Shown: positions 45,214 to 56,614, numbered from the stretch's first letter. The stretch: DNA of 64,000 nt from Vanrija pseudolonga (GCF_020906515.1 NC_085855.1:1364001-1428000), one strand, 5' to 3'. Notes: generated by a model not told the origin, from the letters alone. Translations and numbers: made by a program.

Positions 45214-45713
45214 ATGCTCTTCAAGTCGCTCCTCGCCGCTGCCCTCCTCTCGACCTCGGCGCTGGCCCTCGCCGCGCCCGACGCCCCGGCCGAGCGCCTC
45301 GTCGCCGCGCACGCGCTTGAGGCGCGCGACGCCGCCCCCGCCCCCGAGGCCGATGTCGCTGCCGAGGCGCTCGCCGACGCGCACGTCCTCGAGCGCGACA
45401 ACGCGCCCGACGTCATCAAGCGCCAGTCGAGCTCGTACGGCTGCGACCCCGGATACGTCCAGTGCCCCAACGACTCGATCCACTGCGCCAAGATCGGCTA
45501 CATCTGCTGCCCTGGTGAGTAGTGGTGCCACTGTGGCGGAAATGGAGCTCGGACACCACTGACACAACCGCAGGCACCATCTACTCGTGCCCCGCTGGCA
45601 CTACCTGCACTGGCGGCCTCACCTGCAAGCGCGGCGGCGGCTCCAACGCCGACATCATGGGCATCCCCGCCGCCATGGCCTTCGCTGCCGGCGCCGCCGC
45701 GTACCTCCTGTAG
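45214..45713 (+). CDS. small Cys-rich GPI-anchored protein related to the 37377 modules
   Basis: Exons are 45214-45514 and 45574-45713 with a 59-nt phase-1 intron, giving 146 residues. The signal peptide is MLFKSLLAAALLSTSALALA. An Ala/Glu/Asp-rich pro-region ends in IKR (69-70), a Kex2 site. A single Cys module follows, C-x6-C-x6-C-x6-CC-x6-C-x5-C-x5-C (from Cys77), very close to the two modules of the 37377 protein. The C-terminus (GIPAAMAFAAGAAAYLL) is a GPI-type hydrophobic tail after Ser/Asn. A membrane-bound one-module relative is the best description; function unknown. Confidence 0.82.
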
Positions 45714-45910
45714 ACAACTACACCGTCACAGTCTGGCTTCGGTATACGCGGGGGGACATTTGGTCATGTATCTGTTATGCTTGGATGTTGGGCCAGGCGC
45801 GGGACCGAGCGCTCTGGAGTAGCACGTTGCGTCGTCAGTCGCGTTCGAGGACGGTGTCGCGGGGATCAGTCGTGAGAACCAGGCTACTTGCTTGCCTTAC
45901 AGCACTCTCG

Positions 45911-48900
45911 TCAGGAGGAAGCAAATTGGTGCGGGCTTGTTCGACCTTGCCCGTCTGTTAGACTCCTCCAGGCTGCCCACCAACTCGCCTGGTCACCAGC
46001 GTTGGAGACGAGGCCATCGAGCTTGGCGGAGCCGGCGGCCGTCGCGTCGGTCACCTTGGCGCCGATGCCGCCGGGCAGCTTGCCAGCGAGCGAGTCGACC
46101 TGGGCCTTGCCCTTCTCGTGGAGTTCGGCGACCTTGGCCTGGGCGGTGCCAAGGAAGCCACCAGACGACGAAGCGGCCTCGGGGGCGGCGCCAGCCTCAG
46201 CGATGGCAGTGGCGCTCGAGGGCAGCGCGTGGGGGTGGCTAGCGAGCGCCTCCTCGGCCGACTTGGGCAGGGCGCCGACGGTGGTAGTGGGCAGAATCTG
46301 GATGTCGTCCGGGATCTCGACCCCAGGAGGAAGCTTGCCGGCCAGGGCGGCGCGGAGCTCCTCGGCGTTTTCAGGCACCTTGGTGAGCACGGTGGTGGGG
46401 AGGACAGTCACGTTCTCGTCGGCGTCGGACACGGTGGTGGCAACGGCGGCAGGGATGGACTTGACAGACACAGGCGAGGAGGGGAGCTGGACGTCCTTGG
46501 CGTGGACCGGCGCGTTGGCGGCAGCGACGTCGACAGCGGCGGCGGGGGCAGCGGGGGCAGCAGAGCGTGCCTCAGCAACACGAGCAGCACCGACACCGGC
46601 GAGGCCGGCGGCGGCGCCAGCACCAGCAGCGGGGAGAGCAGAGCCGATGTTCGAGCTAGTGGGAATGTCCTTGGGCGCCTCGGGGAACGAGCTGACGAAC
46701 TGGGCCGACGGAGGGGGCGAGGCCTGGGTAGCGGCAGTCGAGGGAGCCTCAGCGACGGGGGCAGCGGGGACGGCGGCGGGGGCAGTAGCGGGGGCAGTGA
46801 CGGGGGCGGTGGCGGGAGCCTCAACAGGAGCAGCGACAGGGGCGGCGGCAGGAGCAGGAGCCTCAACAGCAGGGGCAGCGGCCGGAGCGGCAGCGGCCTC
46901 GACAGGAGCAGCGACAGGAGCCTCAGCACCGGCGGCAGGGGCCTTGTCACCGGCAGCGATCTTGGAGCCTGCAAATCCAGCGAGACCGGCAACGCCAGCA
47001 GCACCAGCAGCGAGGGCGGCCTTGGGGATGCCGCCAGCCTGGGCGGGCGCGGCGGGGACACCAGCGGCAATCTTCTCGTTGGCGGCCGCGCCAAAGGCGC
47101 CGACACTGTCCGTAGCCGTGGTGGTTGCGGCGCCGATCTGGCCACCGGCAACACCGGCCTTGTCCGAAGCAAAGGCGCCCGCGGCGCCGACCTTGTCTTG
47201 AGCGAAAGCAGTACCTTCCGCGACCTTGTCACTGACACCGGGGACGGCGGGGATGGCACCGGGGAGAGCACCAGCCTTGTCCGAAGCCAGCGTGCCGACG
47301 GCACCGACCTTGTCCTGTGCGAAAGCGGTTCCCTCGGCGACCTTGTCACCGACGCCGGGGATAGCGCCGGTCTTGTCCGTAGCGAAGGCACCAGCGGCGC
47401 CAACCTTGTCCGAGGCGAGAGACGAAGCGTTACCGACCTGGCCCTGGGCGAGCGAGCCGACAGCGCCGACCTTCTCCTGAGCGAAAGCAGTACCAGCAGC
47501 AATCTTGTCACCAGCGCCGGGGATGGCGCCAGCCTTGTCCGAAGCGAAAGCGCCCGCAGCGCCAATCTTCTCCTGGGCGACGTTTCCGAACGAGCCGACC
47601 TGTCCGGTGGCGGCGGCGGCGTTGGGCTGGATGAACTGGTCCGAAGGAGCCTGGGTCTTGGCCTTGGCGAGCGCGGCTGCACCGAGACCGGCAGCAGCGG
47701 CACCGCCGGCGGCGAGGAGGCCGCCGGTGGGAAGGCCGGACGAAGCAGGAGCGGGGGCAGCGGGGGCAGAGGTAGCGGGGGCGGCAGCCGCAGCGTCAGG
47801 AGCGGCGAAGGACGAGCCAGAGAGGACGTTGGCGGGGGTCGAGTCGGCGGCGGTGGGGGCAGCAGGAGGAACGGTAGCGGCAGGAGCAGAAGCAGCACCG
47901 GCGGCACCAGCGGCACCGGCACCGGCAACGCCAGCAACAGCGGGGTCAACAGCCGAAGGAGCAGCGGCAGCGTTGGGGTCCACGGCACGGTTGGCACCGG
48001 CACCAAGCGACATGAGAGGCTCAGACTCGGTAGGGCTGGTAGGCGCGCTGTCGTCGTATGCGTAGTTCCAGACACCCTGGGGGCCAGAGTAGCGCTGAGC
48101 GGCGGCAGAACCGGGGGCGAGAGTGTCGGGGGCAGGAGCGGAACCGGGGGCAAGAGGAGCAGAGCCGGGAGCAGGAGCAGGAGCAGAGCCAGCGACGGCG
48201 CCAGCGACGGGAGCAGCGCCAGGAGCGGCGCCAGGAGCACCGGCACCAATGTCGGCGGGCTCGGCGACCTTCTCACCGCCGGCCCAGAGCTGGTCGGGAC
48301 CACCGACGACACCAGAAACGGGAGCAGCGTTGGCAGCGGGGTCGGCGTCGTGCGAGGAGGCGCTGACGCGCTTGGCGGCACCGGAAGCGAGGAGACCAGC
48401 ACCGGCGGCAATGCCCGCGGCACCAGCACCGGCGATCACCCCGGCGTGCTGCTGCAGGCCGGCGGGGAGGTGGGACGCGAGGCCCTGCTGGGCGTAGCCC
48501 TGCGCCTGGCCAGCGAAGCCCTGCGCCTGGCCTGGGAGGTTGGACGCGAAGCCCTGCGCCTGACCGGGGATGCCGGCGAGGTTGCCGCCGCCAGGAATGT
48601 TGATGTTGGGGAGACCAGCTGCCTTGTTGCTGACGACCTCGACGGCATCGGGAGGGAAAGGACCAGAGGGGACACGCGAAGGAGGGCCCGAGACGCCGCC
48701 GGCACCTGAGGGGATGGTGGGGATGCCGCCGATTCCAGAGTTGCCGCGGACGGGGGTGACGGAGCGGAGAGGCGTGCCGGCACCGCTGGCGGCGAGGCGC
48801 TCAGAGACGTTGGTGAAGGAGCTCTTGAGGTCGTTGACGTTGGAGGGGAGCTTGTCGCCGAGAGCAGCACCACCGGCGGCACCGAGGCCGGCGCCGAGCG

Positions 48901-50990
48901 CGCCAGCCACGAGACCCGAGGGGAGCTTGTCGGTGAACTTGGAGAGGGAGCCGAAGGACGAGAGGCGCGACTTGAGGCCGCCAGGCGTGGGGGTGCTGAG
49001 GCCCGAGGCGGGGCCACCGGCAGCGTCCGAGCCCGAGCGGTCGTGAAGGGGCGCGTAGCGCGGCTCGGAGCCGTTGCCGTTGCCAATGTATGCGGGGGCG
49101 GGGGTCGTGCTGCGCGGGTCGGTGGGCGAGCGGCCCTTGTAGTCGTCCGAGCTCTGCGCCGAGTGGAGCTTCTGGTGCGTCGGGTCCGTCGGCGAGTCGA
49201 GGTTGATCTTCTCGTTGTCCATGTGGCCACCTTCGCCGCCGTCTGCGCCGACCGGCGCGATGGCAATGGGGGCGACAACAGTCGTGGGCTTGCCGCCAAT
49301 GTGCCAGCCGAAGAGGTGCTTGGCGAGGAAGGCAGCGGCCGCAAAGACGACGCCGAACAGGGCAAACGTGAGACCGAGGACGGACACGACAAAGTTTGCT
49401 GGCGCCTTCATCTGGCGCACGAGACACATGTAGCTTGCGCGGACCTTGCCGACCGCTGGAGGCATGAAGACGCCCGAGCTGAGGAACGACTGGGCGCCCG
49501 ACAGCTCGTTGACGAGCGTCGACGAGTTGTCAGTCGACGCGGGGTCGATGGGCGCGATGAGTGCCTGTCGCGCCGTGGCGTTGACAAACAGGTTGCTCGT
49601 CATGTTTGAGCCAAAGTCGTAGCGCGCGGCCGCGAAGACGGACTGGACAAAGTTGTTGATCGGGACGTCCCACCAGCTCTGGTTGTCGTACGAGTAGTTT
49701 TCGACGGTGAGGTTGGGGTAGAGGAAGAAGCCCTGCGAGCGGTTCTGCCACGTCACGGGCGAGTCGAAGCATCCGCGCCTGTCCTGCGGCTGGAGGGCGC
49801 AGTTGTTGTCGCTGACGATGCGCATGCCGCGGACGCGCGGCGCGACCTGGCTCGAGATGAGGTAGATTGCGCGCTGGCGGTGCCACAGGTCGGCTGCGAG
49901 GTCGTTGATCGGCACGTAGAGGTTCGTGCTATCGTTGCGCTCGGGCACGATAATCTGGCCCGAGAACCAGTACGACGGGTCGACCGTGCGGCCGTCGTCG
50001 ATCGAGTACACGTTCTTGGAGCGCAGGAGCGCGGGCCACTTGGGGTCAATGCAGGTTGCGTAGATCTGGACCGTGATCGAGGCCTCGAACAGGTCCATGT
50101 CGATGGAAACTGTGGGGTGTGTGCGTCAGGACTGATGTGCCACTTTGGCACGCGTGGTGACGCAAGTACCACCAGCAACAAAACTCACGTCCGGAAACAT
50201 CGCAGTTGTCGAGCTTGTTGTCGGCGTACTGCTCGGCAGTGCCGTTGAAGTTGACCTGCGTGTTGTTGTTGCCAATGAGGTTGCCCGAGACGTTGAAGCC
50301 CTGGCCCATCTCCCACAGGAAGATGCCATTGTTGGTGTAGAACGAGTCTCCGGGGTTGATACTGTGGGGTGGTGTGTGAGCCGCTGGATCTGGTGACACA
50401 CTGGTGAGACAATATGAAGCCGCGAGTGACGGCCGATGGAAGACTCTGGGTCCCAAAGCGTGCACATGCCAGCCAAATTCGCGGATAATAGAAATCGCCC
50501 AGAGGAGGTTTCACGGGGACTAGAGGAGAGGTGCTGTGCAGCGACCCACCGACCTCGTCGAGCTCGACACCTCGGACACTCTCTGCTCGCTTCTACTCAC
50601 AAGGCAGGCTCGCACAGTCCCTTTGTGCGTCCAGGAATGAACTTGGAGAACCAGTGGTCATTGTCGGTCATGTTATAGTTTGGCGAGAAGCGCGACACGG
50701 TCTCATAGCCCTCAGTCGCGGCTTTTGGTCAGCGGTCGTCCTGAGAAAGCAGGTCACTCACCGGCCCATACGCCGACGATGGCGAGGACGAAGAGCGAGA
50801 AGATGACAGAGGCGATGATGGCGCCCCACTTTCGCCCGCGAAGCTGCGATGGGTTAACGGTGTTTGATGAGCGGGGCGGCGTGTACGCGTGCGCGCGCGT
50901 GCACACAGCCCAGCAAGATACGACACGTACGTGAGCACCGGCCGGGTGTTCGCCCAGCTTGTCTGCCAGCCTGTCTTGCAGCTTTGGCAT
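45911..50990 (-). CDS. large two-TM membrane protein with repetitive cytosolic tail
   Basis: Proposed exons are 50990-50931, 50843-50762, 50721-50601, 50361-50189 and 50109-45911, all junctions in frame, giving 1,544 residues. The cytosolic N-terminus (MPKLQDRLADKLG) leads to TM1 (AIIASVIFSLFVLAIVGVWA). About 330 extracellular residues follow, with many N-glycosylation sites (NDST, NLT, NQS, NMT, NAT, NSS) and few Cys. TM2 (VSVLGLTFALFGVVFAAAAFLA) lies at about 385-412. The remaining 1,100 residues are Ala/Gly/Pro-rich. Tandem degenerate units such as DKVGAAGAFATDKTGAIPG and AFAQEKVGAVGSLAQ resemble LEA-type amphipathic repeats. The second intron uses an AAAAG acceptor because nearby CAG/GAG choices hit stops. 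Intron 3 (239 nt) might hide another exon. Perhaps a cell-surface sensor or eisosome-like component; not recognised. Confidence 0.72.
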
Positions 50991-52720
50991 GTTGTCGACG
51001 GCCTCGTGGAGGTGGAGTGAATGAACAAGAGCAAAGCAACAAAGTAGATCCACGATCCGTTGGCTCGCTTCCTTGCTCCTGCTGCTACTGCTGGTGAAAG
51101 ACTGACGAACGAGCCGAGGAGCAACCCACCCCTCAGTGTTTGGGTTAGGTGACTACAGCCGCTAACTGCCCCGCGCTACGAGTCACTCGAGCCGGTTGTT
51201 GTTGGGAGCCAGCCAGGCTGCTCGACCTGTCCTGATGACCCGTTGGTTCCCTGACGAGCATGAGTCTTTCCTGACGCAAGATTTTCAGATTGCGGCAGGG
51301 GGGGTAGCCCGCTGGGCGTATGTACTTGCTTGCGGAGCTTGCTCGTCTACCTCTTCTTCTTCCGCATACGGGGGTGAGAGAGGGGGGTGCAGCTTGGCGA
51401 GGAGCTTGGCCAGAAACTAGGGTCTCGCCGCACGGAGAAAAGGGTTAGTGTCGCACCCCGCCTGAGCACCCAGGCCGCAAAATTCCAACCTCGCAGGAGG
51501 AGGCACAGGGCCTTGTCCCTTTGGTGCTCATTGTTTCCTTGTCAGCTGCGCTGCAGATCGTCTACTCGATTGTTTACATCATGCTAGTGGCAGGGAGGAG
51601 GCGTCGAGGGAAGGTGTGCGAATGCATTCATCAAGAGTGCGTGGAGCTCGCCATGTAGTCACCGCAGCACATACATGTATATTCCAGAATACCTCTTGGG
51701 CGCTGTCGACGCGTTTTAGCTCCACTCCCGTCGACAAGCAGGACGCGTTAGAGCCGTTCCAAGCTGCCCGTCCATAGCGCCATGAAAATTTAGCAATTCA
51801 CAGTCGTGCCCGAGAATTGGGTCAATCGCTCTATTGAGGTACAGGCGGCAGCTCCCACCCGGCAGGCATGCAACGAGGCAACGACGAGAGCGGCGGTAGC
51901 AGACGGTGCGGGTGCGGCAAACACGCTAGCATGCCGGCATCGTGCGGCCCCGGCCCTTGTCGGAGGCAGAAGCTGGCACTGCGGCATTGGCTGGCACTCA
52001 TGCTCTTTAAAGTGTGCACGCAACTGCGGAGAGCGAGCAGCAAGGCGAATGCACACCACAGTTTCATCGCGTAAGGGGATGGAGAGCGGGCTTAGATGTG
52101 GGCAGCCTGCGGCGTGCAGCCACCAACCACCTGCTGACTGCAAAAAAGGCCAGGTGAGGAGCAGCTGCTCACACGACCAGCGAGTGAGCCGCCGTGTCGG
52201 AATCAAGCACCATCGCACGCCTCGCCAAGCACGGCTCGCGCGGCTAACACTCCGCCGCGCCCTTCCTTCTGCAGTCGGTCGGGCGGTCGGCGACCCCCGC
52301 CGAGCTGCACACCCGCGTACGTGAGCTCTCGTAGCCGGGACGCAGATTTGTTCCGGCCTGGGTGTGCTTGCCTGCCAGTTGGCAGTGTGCGTGGCACGAG
52401 CATCAGCAACTGGATCCTTACACACCGCACGGGCGGTGTTCTTTTATTCTTGCTCGGTTCCTCGTGACAGTCCCAAGGTGTACATTTTAAGCTTTGGGTG
52501 GCTCATGTTGCGCGACGAAGGGGGGGGGGCCATGGATCTCTCACAGAAGGCGAGGAAGGTGGAATGTGTGATGTGGCAGTCGCGTGCCACTCGCGTGGTC
52601 GTGCCCTGAATGCACGTGATTCGTCCCGCAATGACCTCATGGCTCATGGCAACCTCGACGACGCCCGCAACAACAATCATCAGTCCACAGCGACGACATT
52701 GACGCCCGACAACCTCGCTC
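50991..52720. other. divergent intergenic region, no gene seen
   Basis: 1.7 kb between the two-TM protein and CutA. It contains only short overlapping ORFs and a (GAGCG)-like mix. It presumably holds both promoters. No TATA is obvious near either start. Confidence 0.5.
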
Positions 52721-53164
52721 ATGCTCCTCACAAGAGCCTTAAGAGCCTCCTCTAGACCGCTACTCGCCCCACCCCCAACTCTCAACCTCACCGTAACCCT
52801 CGCGCGCGCCATGACCTCCTCGTCGTCCGCCCCAACCACCACCGAGTTCATCACGGTGCTCATCGCGACGCCGCCCGAGGCGTCGGACGCGCTCGCGCGC
52901 TCGCTCGTGGCCTCGCGCACGGCCGCGTGCGTGAACCGCGTGCCGGGGGTCAAGTCGACGTACCGCTGGAAGGGCGAGGTGATTGTCGACGACGAAGAGG
53001 TGCTCGTGGTCAAGACTACGCGCGCGGCGTTTGGCGAGCTTAAGACGCTCGTCGAGAAGGAGCACCCGTACGACGTGCCCGAGATCATTGCACTGCCGAT
53101 TGTCGACGGGAACAAGGCGTACCTCGACTGGCTGCGCGACAATGTCGGGGGCGCGGGCGCCTGA
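52721..53164 (+). CDS. cutA: CutA1-like divalent-cation tolerance protein
   Basis: A single exon of 147 residues. The conserved CutA core is about 105 residues: ITVLIATPPEASDALARSLV, then VASRTAACVNRVPGVKSTYRW, then KGEVIVDDEEVLVVKTT. After it come HPYDVPEIIALPIVDGNKAYL and DWLRDNV. CutA forms trimers, and its metal role is not settled outside bacteria. The 30-residue N-terminal extension (MLLTRALRASSRPLL...) has Arg, Ser and hydrophobic residues without acids, like a mitochondrial presequence. Starting instead at MTSSSS (52811) would give a cytosolic form. Both are open, so dual localisation is possible. Confidence 0.92.
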   Translation: MLLTRALRASSRPLLAPPPTLNLTVTLARAMTSSSSAPTTTEFITVLIATPPEASDALARSLVASRTAACVNRVPGVKSTYRWKGEVIVDDEEVLVVKTTRAAFGELKTLVEKEHPYDVPEIIALPIVDGNKAYLDWLRDNVGGAGA

Positions 53165-53635
53165 GGTGGGCTGTGGGGAGGGGACACGTGCTGACCGCAG
53201 CCAGGCGCAGAGAAGGAAGGAAGGTGGACGTCCGCATGGACGGGTGGGATGAGATGATACCATGACGTGGGGGTGGGACTTGGCACTTCCCACCGCGTTA
53301 CACGGAGCACGCCAACACAGCGCATACGATGGATGGAATGTACATGCCAGTGGCGTGGCCAGTGGCGTGCATGGGTGCATGTGCATGGGGATCTCCCAGT
53401 CCCACCCCCAAGTCGCCGAGGATCGGAGCGGCCGAAAGCATTCCGAGCGGCGTCAGGCATTGGGGAACACGTCGTCGACGACGGCTAGGAGATTAGATTG
53501 GCAGGGAGGCGGAGGTGCGAGGACACGTATGCTGCTTGCTGCTCGCATCTCCGTCGGGCAGCATGACAAATTTATGCCTAACGACGACGGGAGCGCGCCG
53601 TTGTCATCATCTCGCCCACCGCTACCATACACGAC
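53165..53635. other. intergenic spacer, no gene seen
   Basis: 470 bp. Contains AGGAAGGAAGG (about 53211-53223) and two GGGGATCTCCCAGT/CCCAC-rich patches. No gene. Confidence 0.5.
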
Positions 53636-54022
53636 ATGCGCGACGTCGAAGGCGAGGTTGTTCCAACACGCGAAGCCGCAACGCGCTTTGCGATCTTCCT
53701 CCTCGTTGTGGCCGCAGCGCTGTGCCCCATCCACCTGTGCTCGAGCGCAGCGCGCACCGCGGCAGGCGTGACGCGGCTCGGGTTCCCAGACAAACGGACG
53801 TACGCTGCGTCCGTCGGCGCGGGCACGGCGCACACCTTTGCGCGCACACCGGACGGCGTGCTCGTCAGCTTCTTGCCGACGTGGTGCATGGTCGAGGCGT
53901 GTGCTTGGGTCGTTGCGGGCCTCGCTGTGGGCGGGGCGCTCGGAGGTGGGTGCGCCACTGGGGTGGGGCTGACGGTAGCGCATGCGCAGAGGAGGGCGCT
54001 GATTAAGAGCTTGGCGGGGTAG
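53636..54022 (+). CDS. small two-TM membrane protein, hypothetical
   Basis: A 128-residue single-exon ORF. It has a hydrophilic start (MRDVEGEVVPTREAATR), a helix (FAIFLLVVAAALCPIHLC) and a soluble loop. The C-terminal hydrophobic pair is MVEACAWVVAGLAVGGALGGG-like. The tail is basic (AQRRALIKSLAG). G/C-ending codons and intact TM pattern support it as real. No family recognised. Confidence 0.55.
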   Translation: MRDVEGEVVPTREAATRFAIFLLVVAAALCPIHLCSSAARTAAGVTRLGFPDKRTYAASVGAGTAHTFARTPDGVLVSFLPTWCMVEACAWVVAGLAVGGALGGGCATGVGLTVAHAQRRALIKSLAG

Positions 54023-54503
54023 CGGGGTGGCGAAGAGATGAGGAATGGCAGCGGCCAAGAACCAAACAACGGATGACGTCGTCTGCGTGCTCGTTTCAAA
54101 ATGAATGTTGAATGCACCGTTTCGTTGATGCATATGAAACGGCGTCGAGCGTGCACTCGCTGCGTGTCGCGCACACTGCATGCTGCGCGCGGCCGGTAAG
54201 CGGTGTGCGGTGCGCGCGCGGGCCGAACGCCGCGCAGGTGGCAGTGGCAACAAGGCCGCGACTCCCCCCGCCACGCCCAGGCCAGAGCGACCACGTCCGC
54301 GTCTCCACCGCCAAGCGGCAGCGTATGACTCCTGGCGATGGCTTCGCTCACAGTGTCGGTTGATGCAAGCAGCATGCAAGCGGTGCTCTCCTGCCAGTAT
54401 ATACTCGTACCCAGGCGGCTCTGCCCTCCGCCCCCCAACCCACCCCCCTCCGACCACTCTCCCCCCCTCTACCCCCCCACCGTCTCCGAGCTGGCCTCGT
54501 ACC
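54023..54503. other. spacer with TATA element of the next gene
   Basis: 480 bp. TATATA at 54398-54403 lies about 100 nt before the 54504 ATG and is followed by a C/T-rich leader. No gene seen. Confidence 0.5.
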
Positions 54504-54933
54504 ATGTATTCCTCCGTCACGACCTACCCGGGCCCCGTGCGCGCCCCGGCGTCCCCGGGGCGCAGGGTGCTCCTGTGCGCCGTGTTCGCGTCGCTCGCGT
54601 ACGCGCTGAGCATTTTGCTCGACACGGGTGCGGTGGAGCGCGCGCCGCTCCCAGCTCTCTGCCTCGACTCGGCCCCGCTGCCCCTCTACAACACCTCCTC
54701 GCTCGCCTCATTCTCAGACACCTTCCACACCCCCGCCCCCCGCCTACCCCCCCGCGTCGTGCTCGAGGCCCTCGGGTGGCTCGTCACCATCACTGCTATC
54801 TGCGCGCGCGTGTCCCGTGAGCCGCTTGCCCGCGGAGCCGGAGCTGACCCCAGTATCCCTCGAGGACAAGGACGCCGACGCCAAGCCCTCCCCCCGCCGC
54901 ACCCGCGTGCGCTTTGCTACTCCTGCAGCTTGA
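54504..54933 (+). CDS. small two-TM membrane protein, hypothetical
   Basis: Exons are 54504-54816 and 54854-54933. The 37-nt intron (GTGAGC...CTGACCCCAG) has an ideal branch site, and the joint keeps frame, giving 130 residues. TM1 is VLLCAVFASLAYALSILL. An extracellular loop (with NTSS) leads to TM2 (VVLEALGWLVTITAICARV). The tail is acidic then basic (LEDKDADAKPSPRRTRVRF). Not recognised. Confidence 0.65.
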
Positions 54934-55549
54934 TTGATTGATTAGCGTCGCTGGCCGATGCATGATGCGTATCCTTGACGAACGTCGGCCGAGTTGCCCG
55001 CCGCGCGCAAGGAAGAGGAAGCAAGGTGGCGGCGAGGCGGCGCCACAGGGTGAGGAAGGGGACGGGGTTCGGCGAGCGGGGGACGTGCTGCGCGCGCGCG
55101 GCAGGTGCGAGATGAGAAAGATGAGGGCGGCGAGGGAGCAGGGGGTAGGTAGATGAGGGCGTCAGTCAGCGTCGACGAGATGACCGAGACGCCGTCGGCG
55201 AGTGGGGCGACGGCGCGACGAGGCGCGAGGGTAGGATGGCAGGGAGGGTGCCTCGTCGCGTCGCACTGGAATGGAACCGGCACGTCGCCGGCATCCGTCG
55301 TCGGCGCAGCGCCCCCTCCCTCCCTCCCTCGAGAACGGCGCGAGCCTAGACCCAGCCAGACCCGTCGCAGACGTCGAGCGCAGCGCAGCGCGCAGCAGAC
55401 CCACCTCGCCGCTGCCGCTGCGGCGCGTTTGCCCGCACTGGTGGGCGACTGGCTGCCCGAAATCTTGATAAGGCGGTGCTCTGTCACAGGCACAAAAACA
55501 AGTCGTCGTGCAATCAGTCGAAACCAGCAGCCAGCAGCCCACGCCAGCG
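54934..55549. other. intergenic spacer, no supported gene
   Basis: 600 bp. A 183-residue minus-strand ORF (54942-55493) is Arg/Ala/Pro-rich, has no domain and overlaps the promoter of the next gene, so it was not called. TTGATTGATTGATTAG follows the previous stop. Confidence 0.45.
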
Positions 55550-56095
55550 ATGTGGTTACGACGACTGCTCGACCCGCGACTGCTGCTCTACTCGTCCAGC
55601 CTCGCCCCGGGCTTCACCACGGCGACGGGCACCGACGCGCTAGCAGCAGCCGCGACGGACGGGTCGCCTTCCCTTTCGCTCTCGGTGGTCGACGGCACCG
55701 TGTCCATCCTCCCCGTTGGCCCGCTGCCGAGCTCTGGCAACACCAACAGCGCGCCCGATCCCCTCCCGCAGCCGACCGACTCGAGCGCCGTGACCCTCAC
55801 TACTGTGCCCGGCGAGGTACCCACCGGCGGCGCCGGCGCAACGACTCCCCTCTCGACCGTCACGAAGAGCCTGCCCCCCGCGCCCGAGACGACAGTGGCT
55901 TCAAGCTCCAGCACCGCGTCGCTCTCGACCTCGACCTCGCGCTCCGGTGCGGCGTCCGCTTCTGGCTCCAGCTCCGGCTCCGCGGCCCCCTCGCCTTCAG
56001 CATCACCCTCCCGCGGGTCAAGCGCGAGCCGTACCCTCCCCCCCGCGGCCGCTGTCGCCGCCGCCATCTTCGCCGCCGCCGTGTGTGCGCTCTAG
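55550..56095 (+). CDS. Ser/Thr/Ala-rich GPI-anchored wall protein
   Basis: 181 residues from the first ATG at 55550. The hydrophobic start is MWLRRLLDPRLLLYSSSLAPG, probably a signal peptide with an unusual Arg/Asp content. The mature part is Ser/Thr/Pro-rich, likely O-mannosylated (SSSSTASLSTSTSRSG). The GPI-type end is LPPAAAVAAAIFAAAVCAL. No Cys in the mature part. Part of a run of three short GPI proteins. Confidence 0.65.
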   Translation: MWLRRLLDPRLLLYSSSLAPGFTTATGTDALAAAATDGSPSLSLSVVDGTVSILPVGPLPSSGNTNSAPDPLPQPTDSSAVTLTTVPGEVPTGGAGATTPLSTVTKSLPPAPETTVASSSSTASLSTSTSRSGAASASGSSSGSAAPSPSASPSRGSSASRTLPPAAAVAAAIFAAAVCAL

Positions 56096-56614
56096 ACAAT
56101 GTAGATTATGAATGATCCTGGGCGCCGTGTGGGTACACTCGCCTCTACGCACACTGTGGGCTGTACACGCGCGGGGGTACGCGCCATCAGTGCTTTGCAC
56201 ACTCGCGGCCTCGACGCCCGCAGGCCACGACTTGGTGGTGAGCGCGGCGCCTTGAGTAATGCTCGCCCCAGGTTGGCCAGCAAGCAGTTGGCTCACCCGA
56301 ACCCACTGGCGAGAAGCACCCCCGACGTACGATGCAGCTGCGGCGCCGCCGCTTGGCAGACTGCGCCGGGCAAGTCGGAAGTCGGCGCGGCGCCGGGGCG
56401 AGCCGAGCAGCAGCGCCGCCGCGCCGCGCTGTTCGCTTCGCCAGAGCCACCACCGTGCGTGAGCCCCAGCTCGCACCCGCGCCCGTGCACACCAGCGTCA
56501 CGTCACCGGTTAGTCGCCATCACAAGTAAATGCATGTACAAACCGCTCTCTACCGGCGCCTCCGCGCCCGCTCGCTCGTGAAGTGTCCGTTGTGTCGTGT
56601 GTGTTGCTCGCTGC
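56096..56614. other. convergent spacer, no gene seen
   Basis: 520 bp between converging 3' ends. Short GC-rich ORFs only. Confidence 0.5.

Noticed and set aside
46118-48709. 863-codon plus-strand ORF and a 673-codon minus-strand ORF over the repeat tail
   Set aside because: They are shadow frames of the Ala/Gly-rich 45911-50990 gene. One reads as Gly/Ser/Arg, the other as Pro/Leu/Ser, both typical of mirrored GC-rich coding sequence.
54942-55493. 183-codon minus-strand ORF
   Set aside because: Arg/Ala/Pro-rich with no recognisable feature, and its start overlaps the leader of the 55550 gene. A chance ORF in GC-rich DNA is more likely.
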